Assembly (NCBI GenBank): GCA_025618425.1
Contig: CM046846.1
Coordinates: 30,109,619 to 30,173,618, forward strand
DNA length: 64,000 bases
Direction: 5' to 3'
Origin: Heliocidaris tuberculata
Taxonomy: Eukaryota > Echinodermata > Echinoidea > Camarodonta > Echinometridae
Shown here: positions 45,501-57,500 of the stretch, one piece after another
Layout: every line of letters starts with the position of its first letter
Position numbering within the stretch: the stretch's first letter is position 1
Position numbers and translations under genes: made by a program
The notes under the pieces: model-generated
Database searches by the model: none
What the model was told of the DNA's origin: nothing
The model's input: only the letters and a program-made list of their open reading frames with translations

Positions 45501-48500
45501 ACGACATATCAATTCCCAACTGTTATACATCCTGTTCACAAATGAAAATAACATTGAATACCTACAACAGCAGCAATAGAATAGAATTTCCCATTATCAA
45601 TAAAGTGAAATGTATTTATAGCAGTGTGAAAGAGTTTTAATGTGAACAAGCCCTTCTCCAGCCTGTCAACTGCCAGCTGTTATTAAATTGATACTGTTCA
45701 CATGTAAAATAAATTCATGAATATCAGAATCTTGCCATTTATTTATATTGTAAATGAAGTGTGAATGAATCAATCTGGGGAGCATTTCATCAAGCGTTTT
45801 GTCGGTGATTTTTACCGACAAATTTGCTCTCAGCCAATCAGATGCAAGGATTTCAGTAGCTTATAACAGTTGTCGGTAAAAATCACTGACAAAACTCTTG
45901 ATGAAATGCTCCCCAGAGCTTGTCTGTCAATAATCAGCTCTTTAATATCAGGGTTGACTGGTTTTTTTCTTCTTCTTCTTCCAGTGCAACTACAGTCCTC
46001 TATGTACTGTAGAATATTGTTTATTGTTATTGGTTACATGTAAATCCACACTGTAGGGCTGCCTACCTGCTAGCTCCCGTTTCCCTCTCGAAGAGCCTGT
46101 TAGCTGACAGCTCCCCTTCATTCCTCTGAGAAAAGAAGCGTATATCCATGAACCTCCTCTGAAGGCTAGTAACCTTTGGCACCGACTGGGCCTTGCTCTT
46201 GCTTCTCGGTGCTTCCAGACCCCAGAACAACACCACCTCTGGCGCCCCCACCCCTCGGAAGATGGACTCCGCCTGCGAAGTCAGGTGGTGGGACGAGATG
46301 AAGCAGGCCACGCGGATCGTGGTCCGGGAGCCGACGTCGTTCTCGAAGCCCTTGACGGGGGCAGCGTTCATCCGGATGACGGCGTCTGCGCTGTCGATTT
46401 CGGGTCCGGAATTTTTGCCCAAGAGCTGACCCGAGCTAGACACTATTGCACATGTATTGTATCTATCTGTAAAAGGCTAGGGGAGACAAGGAGAAATGTA
46501 GAAAGAGGTCTATCAGTCCAAATCAAGGGTTGCAATATCATACATTGTTTTTATCATTTCCCAAATAGTACAAAAACTATCAAATGACGGTGAAAATAAG
46601 CGAGGCTGAGTTTGTTTGTGTTTCATTCCGTTTACTGAAATAAAAAGAACATGCAGCTCGAGAGCTGAATTTGTTCAGTTTATGACTAAGCTACACTGTA
46701 ATATAGTACATAAATCTGACATAAACAGAATGGGAAAATGAAATATTACAATTTAAAAAAAACAACAATAGTAATAACAATCTTATATGGAGAATGAAAA
46801 AGCCAAGATAAATGTACAGTGTATTAAAAAGAGCCATATACATGTATTGTACCTGCCATTATGCTGTAATGCAAAAAGTCTCAAAATACAATTTAGTTTG
46901 ACAGAGAGTAGCACTCACTATTAAATGAAGTGTTAATTTTCACCATGTTCGCTATGTATTGAGCTTTCCGTACATGTACCGGGGTATTTCTTGCTTACTG
47001 GAGTTAAAATTTTGGAAAAAGAATGAGATATCCAGTCAAATACAATACGTATGCTCCTAAAGTCTCAATCTCTTTCTTGACGATTGAACAAGTTTTATTC
47101 ATGCATCCACAGGATAAGATACATAACCAAGTTATCCTCCCTTTTTTTTTTCTTGTGAGCTCTGATTTGTCATGTATGCCAGTGTCTTTTCTCTTTGATA
47201 GAGCAGATGTGATTTATTCATTCCGGATTTCAGTTCTTTATTAGACATACATGCAATCTCAAACAGATTACCTTGTCATAAATAACTTCTCTCCTATCCA
47301 TCAGTATACAACCAGTTATCATCTAAAGTTTCTAATTCTCTTTTAAATGTCATCTAGTCTCATCTTCTTGATAAGTTTCTACTCAAATTCATATGGACAC
47401 AATAAATACCAAATGACAAGGAAAATAGATATCTTTATGAGTTAAATTTTCAGAGCTTGATTAATAGTAAGATTTAAAGTGACAGATGATTAAATATGCA
47501 ATCAAGAAATGATAAGGCTACTGATTATCATTCTTTTAAAGAAATTTGTATGCCACAATTTACAATTTGCCTGTAGATTAGGAGATTAAAAAGTTTGAAA
47601 ATATAAAAATCTTTTTTAGATATGCCTAACAAACCCATGTACAGTGTATAGGGGTGCCAAATCATATTCTTTCCAAATATCAGTTGATGCATATAAACAA
47701 CATCAAACACTGTATCAAAAAATCAGAGATGAGTAGTACAAAAGCCTATTTGTAGTTCATCCATTTTCATATATATTCACGTCTTAAGGAATGAAAATGG
47801 TTATTCAAATCCATGCTGCATAAAGTGACACTACAATTCTCTGGAAAATATACTAATAGTTTTACAGTACAATAAAAAAACAACATATATAGAGTATAAA
47901 ATTGAAATATTATACAGAACAACACACAAGAGTGAAGACGTGTGTCAGAATCTATTGTTTGGAAGGAAAATTTACTGGAACCTTTCATGAAAACTGAGGT
48001 CAATTCAGAGTATTAATGGTAACATTATACAGTCAAAATATGGACCGTCCTGAATTCATTCTGAGTGAAGGGAAGGGTTCAGATCAAATTGATGTTAGTT
48101 GAAAGTTTCCTTAAAGATAAATAACCTAATACTTTCAATTTTGCAAGGGGTAAAAAAGAAATGATTCAGCAAATGAAAAAATATTTTCAAAAACAGCAAA
48201 AAAATAAAAAATAAAAAATAAAAGGCTATGAATATTTTGGGTCAAATAAGGCTGTAAAAAAAAAGAGCAAAATATATGATTTAAGAATTTATGAAGATGT
48301 CAAACCATCACCACCAACAACCCCACCAACCCCACCCCCCCCCCCCTGAATATCCTGATAATCAATGCAATTACAACATTTGCTTCATACATCAGACTTA
48401 CCTCATTATCTAAAACACTATGGTAGTACTGTACAGTAAATGGTTTGGGTCTAAAAATAAATCTCTCTTTTGCATGATCAGTCTTGAGGGCAGCGTTTTC

Positions 48501-51500
48501 CTGCGCCACACTTTCTCCTGTCCTTTCATTCGAGAATCCTTTCTGAGATTTAAGCTTTGATTCTTTGGCTTGTATTGTATGTTTTGCCCTGCCAATGGCA
48601 GCCAATTCTTTCTCTTTCTTCTCATCTTTCTCATTGTCACCACTGTTCGCCACAGGCACTTTCTCCCTGAGGACATCCTCTGCAGGAGTTCTTTGGCTGT
48701 CCATCCGCCTGGAATCATTCTGGCCTTTGAAAATAAAATTGTTGGCACGTAGGAGCAGTTGGTCCTGCGACTGTTCCTCGTTGACTCGACGCAGAATAAG
48801 CTGGGCAGTGTCCTTCGAGGCATCCTGGGTCTTGTGGCTTCCAAAGTAGCCAGAGAACTTGTGGTTGAGGAAGGACAGGCAAAGGAGACAGAAGACAACG
48901 GAATAAAGCACCAGCCACTTCAGCTGCTGACGACCATTCTGTATGCAGAGAAAGGAAGGATAAGTTTGAATTGCAGTTTAAATTAAAGCTATCCAGAGCA
49001 AGGGAGCTGCTGTGCATTCCGCAGCAACCTGCACTCACAGCATAGACAAGCCTCCAGCATAGAATTCAGTATAATTTACATTTGATGGGGTGAAAATTTT
49101 TGTCACGACAAGAACTTAAAGGGGCAAGTCCACCCTGATTACAAGTTGGTTTTAAAAGAAGCAGAAAAATTAAAGAAATAGATCAGTGAAGGTTTGAGCA
49201 AAATAAGAAGTAAAAAAGTTATGAATTTTTGAAGTTGTACTCAATCAAACACAAATTAGCAACTCCATGACATATTTTGCAAGCTCCTCTCCCAAAAATT
49301 ATTAATTTCCATTTTTCTCTAAAGAAAATATTCAATCATACATCCATGCACCTTAGATATGGGGTCATTCCACAGGGTTGGGGCAACAGCATATTTTTGT
49401 GTACATCCCACATATCTTATATTATCCTGAATTTGTTGTTTGATGAATTTTATTGTAATGAGGTTTTGATTGAAGGCAAGTGGTTATTTGATCTTATGAT
49501 GAATAAATTCAATGTTAAAAAAAAAGTAATAAGTGTTGGTGTATCTTTGTTTGCCGATGTCCACTCTCTTTTTTTGGGTACCAAGTGTGACATGAAAACA
49601 TGTCTTTTTCAGATATAATTATCAGCAAAACTGAATGACTTAGCCACAAATCTGTAGTTGTTTTTTACCAAGCAATATATGATGTTTAAAAGTGTAGAAT
49701 GTTTTTTGGCAAAAGCTAACAGTAGTTGTAAAAATTAAATCCAAAGTTCGGCCATACCACCGTTACAGGAAATGTCCACTATCCAGATTTATCGTAACGG
49801 TGGTAAAGTTACATTTTGTTCAAAAATAGAAGGCACTAATCTCATGCTGCAGTCGGGAAAATAAAGGGATTGGTGATGGAAATATTTTCATAGAAAATCT
49901 TGGTTTGATAAATATAACAAGGACAAGAAAAATAATTTATGTTTCACTCCTAAAATTTGATCGCGATGTCCCTGTGCATTTTGTAACGGTGGTTGTAACT
50001 CCTTCGATGATCTTGAAAATAAAAGAAATCAGCAGCCCTTCGGGGGGAGGGAAGGTCACGTGAGTGAAACATCTTCGCGGGGAACCACACAAATTTAAGT
50101 CGGCACTCTTCGCAAACGATTTAGGAGCATTTTACCGGCGTTGTCCACCGTAACTGTGGTACAAACAATGAGACGATTTCCTCCTTAGTAATAGCGTGAG
50201 CACCGTGATTTATTCATATTTTGAAGAAATAAGTCCGTGTAATTACCCTATTGACTCGCTGTGACACAATATCGATTTTGATTGATTTTATTGTTCAAAG
50301 TAATGGCGAATCGGTCATTTAATTTACACTACGGTCCCATATACTCATTTTCGTGTTGGAATGACAACATTTCATGATCGGTGATGAAAAAACAACGGTT
50401 AGCATTTCTCCTACGGGGCCCTCGTCAGTATCAAAACTATATTTATTATCCAGTACCAATGGAAACACTTATGAGTCGTCTCTGTCCCGTTTTTAAACAG
50501 TTCTATGATCCAAATTCTGTAATTTTAGATGTGAAGTCGTGTCCTACGATAAACTTCTTTCAATGACTTGAATGAGTATCTAACTGGATTCATGCGGTAG
50601 GTTTCATGCCTTACTTCCGGGGTGGCCCTCTGGTTACTGTCCCTCATTAAAAAAAAAAAACTTAACAGATTATTCAGCTACATGGTGGTTGGTGGGGATG
50701 AATGAGTAGAGGGGAGGGCACTAGTGTACCCTGTCAAAGGTTGTCAGGGGGGGGGAGGCAGAATGCCTCCCCCCCCCCCTGACAACCTTTGACAGGAAAA
50801 TTTTTTTTTTTACTTTTTTTTTTTTTTTTTTGCTTGTTGGAGAATCATGGAGCAAAACATCTGATACCTCCCCCCCCCCCCACTGAGCGACTTTTTGAGG
50901 ACTTGAGAAATTTTTTTTTTTTTTTTTTTGGTGGGGGGGGGGGGGTTTAAATGAAATCAATCCATCTTTTTGTAATGAAAAAATTATTCTTAAAGTATTA
51001 ATGGATGATCGGATCATTTGAACTGCTTTCACACATTTCTCACATACACAGAAATAAAAGACAAGCATACTTTCAGAGATTTTATTTCAGAACATACATG
51101 TAAATATAAGATATGAATAACATAAACATGTACATATAAATATTTATTTCTATTTTTCATTTTGCTTCTGTGCCTTCAAGGTGGTTGCAAGCTGATATTT
51201 AGACATTTCATTTTTCATTTCTTCAGAGAAACTTGATTGCAATAATTTTTGAAAATGCATTATGAATTAATTTCCACTTGCGAGGTTTGCGATCCCCCCC
51301 CCCCCCCCAGGAATTTCTTCTTGCATTGCTGCATGATTTCAAATGCTGCTTTTTGTCTTTTATGCATAAGTTAAACAACTAAGTTAAACAGTTGTATTTG
51401 TGTATTCAAGGGCTTAATTTTCATATAATGGAAAGATTTAAAACAGAATTATCAACTTCTTCATTGCTTACATGTAGGCCTATCTACTCTGGAAAACTTT

Positions 51501-54500
51501 TAGACTGGTACGTACACATGTACATGTACATGTACATGTAGTTATTTTTGTGGCATGAATTCAAGTTTCAGGTTCCCCAGTGTTGCTGTAGATTATACAG
51601 TGCATATACAAAAAAAAAAAAAAAAAATTGTTACACTTTTGACAAATCTGTCAGAACTACATTTCAAAATATATAGAAGATCTATTAACATGAAAAAATC
51701 TTATATATCCTTTGAAATGTATTTTTGACAGATTTTTCAATTTAAGTGTAACGTTTTTATTGATATGCACTGTATGACTGATTTCAGTTGGAGATGTGAG
51801 TCAGGTTATAGTTAAATAAAGACTTACTCTAGAGTAATTATTTGAGTATTTTAACTGGTTATCTTGTATCACATGTGATTTTAAAAAATACAAGACTGGG
51901 CTCCTTAAAATTTGTCTGTAAGAGATGTCAAGTGTAGAAAAGGAAATGTGCTAGGAAACCATGCCTTAATTGAATACATGTAGATGGTAGTCTGCATAAA
52001 ACATTTTCACAAAACAATATTTCCCCAGAATTAGGATGACTTTTACATTAAAAGGTACATGTATAGATCAAACAGTACCTCTGTTACAGGGACATGATGT
52101 CCTAGTAACGGAGGTATTATTAAGAAGGGGGCTATGTCCAACAGGTATTGTTGAAGATTACAATTGAAATCAACTTCCACTTGAAAAAAAAAAAGACCTC
52201 TTCCTTTTCCTGTTGCAATCAGCTCAGTAAACTTACTGTGAAATATTCAGGGAAATTATAAAAATATGATAAATCGCAATAAGAGGAAACAAACAATTCT
52301 TGAACCATTTTACATACACCTTTTACCTGCAAAAAGCAATATACACTTGGGAAACATGTATCTGCTTTCATACAATTTATTAAAGAAGACAGGTTTTCAC
52401 AAACTTATATAATATTTTCAACAAATTATAATGGTTTCTGAGTTAAATGGTATATTAGATCATACTGTACCTCCGTTACAGGGACATCATGTCCCTGTAA
52501 CGGAGGTACTCTTTTAAGAAGGGGCTCCCTTCAACAGAAATGGTTGAAGATTCCAACTAAAATCAATTTTAATATGAAAAGACATCCTTTCCCTTCCTTT
52601 CCCAGTTGCAATCATTTCAGTAAACCCATTTTCAAGAATTCAGGGAAAAAGTAAAAATGGGAGGTCATAACATGGAGGGATAGAAACAATTTTGGAATCC
52701 ATTAACATACACTTTGCTTTCATAATCATCTTTGAATTATCAAAAATGACCATTAAAGTTAGAAGAAATATTGTATGGATTATGCTTGTGTGAGATGATG
52801 AAGACTTGGGACTTGAAATTGATGCTGGGAGAGAGAAATGAAGCAAAGGATGAAAAAAATGTCCACTGTAACGGTGGTATTTTATCACATCTGGTAACTC
52901 TGATTACTCTACAACAAAGAGGTCTATTTACAAAATGCAAATGGAATTTATTGAAGTGGTAATGTAGGTAACTTTCAATGAGTATTTTATCTCAATTGAA
53001 ACACTTTTATTTTTGAGCTTCCATGTCACAAAAATTGCCCCAACCCTATGGAATGACCCTATGATCACTGCTCATATGTTTTTACACAAAACCTGTATTA
53101 AACAAATCTATTCTGTCATCAAAAACTAAAAATATGAAAAATTTATGAAATTTTCCTTACTGAGTAAATGGAGAGGAGCTTACAAGATACGTCACAGAGT
53201 TGCCAATTTGTGTTCGATTGATTACAACTTCAAAAATTCATAACTTTTTTATTTCATGATATTGGATTTTACTCAAACTTTCACTAATCTATTTTCTCAT
53301 TTTTCTGCTTTTATTCAAATCAAATAAATACCAGGGTGGACTTTCCCTTTAAGATACATGTACACTGTACATGTAACTTTCAAGACACAAAACTAAACTC
53401 AAAAAGGGGTCTCAAACTCTAAATAATTCAAAATGTAAACCTAATTTATTTGTATAATTAAATAAAAGAAAAATTGAATAAAACATTATACACGATGTGC
53501 ATCAGGTAGGATTATGGCAGTAATTGGATATTATCTGCCTTGGACACAAATTGAATTCGGATTAGGATGAGGATGGTTGAGAGGGTGTAGAATATTCATC
53601 TACAGCAGATGCTGCAAAACATCTTGAATTATAATCTTCCAAGCTTCATGGTCCAAGCAAGGCACTGTCAAGTGATGCTGTTTACCCTAGATGATAATTA
53701 ATGTTTACCCTAGATGATAATTAATGTGGTAACCATAACAACAATAGAGAAAGTAAGACCTGTATGTATCACATTGCTGCATTTGCTGTTCGACATAGCA
53801 ACTACAATGTAAACAGTACTTGCTTCAGGAAAAGGTGCTACCACACAGACATTTCAAATAAATGTACATGTACCTTCATTGATTACCAGACAGTCAGACA
53901 CTTGTACATGTAATACCTTTTTCATATTACAGTCCAGCAGATTCGTGAAATACATGTAATTGTCAACTTTTTCATAAAAGCATAAAATTTGGTATGTAGG
54001 TACTGTAGAGTTTGTGATGCTGAATAGTTCTGGATATGGGCCATGTAAAATTCGGGCCCTGGTGCCTGTTGTGCCCATTAAAAAAAACAAAATATGACTC
54101 TCTCAGGGTATTTTTCCTTCATAATTGATTTAATCATATCTAGTTTTGATATACTAAGGATTATGTAGGATTTCCAAGCCTCAAAAATTCATACAAGTGC
54201 TTTAGGTGCCCATTATCAAATAAAGGGCCATCCCATACATTGTATATAAAAATGTTACAAAGTCACTGATTTGTTGAATATACGTGTACATGAAAGTAAA
54301 ATGCTTCTAATTGTGATCAGTCAGACAATGTGTCCTTGAAATTAACAAGATATGTGGTGCAGGTGCCCATTATGACCAAAAAGGCCCACGAAAGGCCCAA
54401 ATTAATCTACATGTATGTGCAAAATAGGAGTTTTTCAGTTTTTCAGTATTAATTTTTTACGGTAGACAACAAGTTTGAAAACAAGGTCATATGAAAAGCC

Positions 54501-57500
54501 CATTTTAATAGTCACATGGGCCATCGATGGCCCATTGAAGAAAATTCTTGTTAAATTTGAATTATTCCCTAACAAGAGGATGGCCAAATTCTAGCTGCCA
54601 AAGTGTGAAAATATTCCTTTCTCTAAAGGCAGTATAGTTCTGCCGGCATGCCAGTTTGATAAAAGATATGACTATTTGCATTTTAAAGTTTACTCTGTGT
54701 CTGGAAGCTCATACTGTAACTCAGGGTATAAAAGTTTGAAATTTGATTTGTATGCTGGAAAATGTACAAATATTCTAACTGTAACATTTAAAACATGTTT
54801 ATCTTCTCATTGTAGAGCTTTACATGAAAAAAATACATTAATATCCCAGTGAAGCATAAAAATCTGATCTTTTACAAATAATGTTATTATGCCAAAGTAC
54901 AATTTCATCAGATGCAAAAAAAACTAAATACATGTATATAAATTATAAAACTACACTGTACACTTTGCTCTTTGTTTTTCACCTGCATGGCCATATTGAG
55001 AAAAAATACATGTACAACTTACATGTAATGGTGGTAAAATTTGAAAAGATGCCAATGAACTGTCTTTTTACACAGTAACTACTAAAAGGTGATTATCCAT
55101 AATTCTTCAGCATATGAACTACATGTATTTTGCACTTTGATGTTTTATTCTAAAATGCAGCTCTATCACATTCAAATTACATTTTAACACCTGCAGTATT
55201 TTCCAATTTGATGGCAATCTGGAAATGATATGCCTATTTTTAAAAAAAAGAATTGTCTTCAATGGGCCATCAATGGGCCCATGTGCCCACTAAAGTTGGC
55301 TTTTCATATGACCTTGATTTCAAAATTGCCATCTACCATAAACATAAACAAATTAAACCAAAGACCAAACTCTTATTTTGCACATAGATTAATTTGGGGC
55401 TTTTGTGGGCCTTTTTGGTCATAATGGACACCTGCACCACATATCTTGTTAATTTCAAAGACATAATGTCCAATTGATCATGATTAGAAGCATTTTACTT
55501 TTATTCAACAGATCAGTGACTTTGTAACATTTTGGGATAACCATTTATTTGAAAAAAATGGGCACCTAATGCACTTGTCTGAATTCTGAGGCCCAAAAAT
55601 TCTACATAATATTTAGTACAGTGTATGTCAGAACTAGATACAGTCAAATCAATTAAGGAAAAATACCCTGAGATAGCCATTTTTTTTTTAATGGGCACAA
55701 CAGGCTACAGGGCCCAAATTTTAGGTGGCCCCATTTCCAGAATTATTCAACAGAAAAAAAACTCTACATGCCAAATTTCATGCTTTTATGAAAAAGTGCA
55801 CAATTCCTTCGATTTTTAGCACCAATCTGCTGGACTATTAGGGGTAGAAAGTGGAGTAAATCTGGACTTGGTCTGGAATTAGTCAGGATCCAAAAGCTAA
55901 TGAGGATGTATGACATTTGCTCCTGCGACAATTGCTGCGGTCTAACTTTGCCATGCTAATCCTAAACCTAAACCTAACCCTAACCCTAATCCTAACCCTA
56001 ATCCTAATCTTCACATCGTCCTGAACAAAAAAAAAAATCATGACCTTGATCTTAACCTTTGACCTTTCGAGATATGGACTGTGGAGCAAATGTCGCAGGA
56101 GCAAATGTCGGCGCCCCGCTAATGAACGCTATCAGCATCACTCAATCCGCTCTTAGCCCGTACACATTGTGCCTAGATCTGTACAAATATGATAACATTT
56201 GAAATGGATGCATAGTATCATAGCAAATATTGAACACATCTGATACAAGTACAATGTAGACCTACATGTATATAGTTTGTGTTCAATTTTATGATCTTTA
56301 TGTTTTTACATGCTACATGTACATGTATTTCTCCATTTGCGAAACTTCCAATTACTTTTACAAATTCAGATTCAGAGTTTTTTTGTGTCTGCATGTGTGT
56401 GTGTGGTTTTTTTTTTTTTTGGGGGGGGGGGGGGGTTTAGCTTTTCAGAGCTCTTCTGGAGCTTTCTCTACTCCCATACTGTACATGTACTTTTTTTCAG
56501 AGTGTGTTCATTTATAAATATTATGGAAAATGTCATAGTCTAGTGTTACAATAGTACTTCAATCACTTTATCCTACACATATAAAAATACAAGAAAACAA
56601 TACTTTCTACCAGCTCTATACACATTAATTCCAATGCAGAGAACACAATTCTAGTACTTCTACATCTACTCTACATGTATTAAAGCTCAACAGACTTATC
56701 AGCAAAATTTGGAAAGGTCTTCAGAGGTCAATGTCAAATAACTGGTAACCAAGGACGACAGACAGGAGGATACCCTCAGACTCGACCTCGGTTGACCTCA
56801 ACTGATCTAGACTGAGACTTGCGGTCTTATGCCATCTGCAAAGTTATTCCATTTTCAATGTGGGTAAGGATCTGGTCTACATGTATGTCTGTCATTTGTT
56901 GTTTTACATTTTGACCTACCTGTTTGCGTTTACATGAAACCTGTAACCCCTTGCAGTTTCGATTAAAGGGATTCAGTAATTTTGTGGACGCTTGATTTAA
57001 TAAATTGTTGAATTTTGATATCTGTCTTGTATAATGATGTTCAGAAGGATAGATAAATAGTCAGGCATAGAAAGGTTTTCAAATATATAATGCTACTATT
57101 AAGATATCAATGCTGAATACTCCCATAATTTACGAAAGCGTATGGCTATACGCTTTAGTCTAACACTGAGTCTATGGGGGAAAATGAGTCTGGCATTTCC
57201 GGTCACTTGCATATGTTTACTTTTGTGAAGCACATGGTGATTTTGAAGTGCTTTTTTTTTCCTGGGCTTCATTTTTACGCCATATTAGTACATGTAGCAT
57301 GTTAGGCCAGGCAGCTCAGATTTTATCAAGCCTCTAAAAAGTTACCAAATCACTTTAACATCAATCACTCTTCACCATAAAGTGATTTGTCTGCAATCGT
57401 GTGGACTCAGTGTGTGTTTTATTGTGGACGAAACCATTTTTTATTTTCTATGTGCACTGCTACATACATGTAAAGTTTCTCAGTCTGGTACAGAACATAT

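Larger units (their letters stand above)
49116..53350. mobile_element. 4.2-kb composite inverted repeat, TTAA-flanked
   Basis: The left arm 49116-~49393 opens TTAAAGGGGCAAGTCCACCCTG; the right arm ~53024-53350 ends CCAGGGTGGACTTTCCCTTTAA. Arm landmarks in inverted order are AAAAAGTTATGAATTTTTGA, CTCCATGACATATTTTGCAA, and GGGTCATTCCACAGGGTTGG against CCAACCCTATGGAATGACCC. The interior has no recognised protein and carries many GTAACGGTGG/GTAACGGAGG motifs. This may be a giant non-autonomous element or a MITE split by a second insertion. Confidence 0.72.

Noticed and set aside
45151..45519. 122-codon minus-strand frame
   Set aside because: Only the last 31 codons are the motif S exon; the rest is an open reading through tandem copies of the exon edge.
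46435..46466. Alternative acceptors for exon 3 at 46435 and 46466
   Set aside because: Using either would lose the motif L cysteine or break phase with exon 2. The acceptor before 46476 has a far better pyrimidine tract and gives the family spacing.
46911..47324. Several splice-flanked short segments (near 46911-46966, 46990-47060 and 47274-47324)
   Set aside because: They were examined as a missing exon between exons 2 and 3. The correct exon 3 acceptor removes any need for one, and phases do not fit.
48410..48898. 162-codon minus-strand frame overlapping exon 2
   Set aside because: It is a frame shadow; the other frame contains the signal anchor and is in phase with exons 1 and 3.
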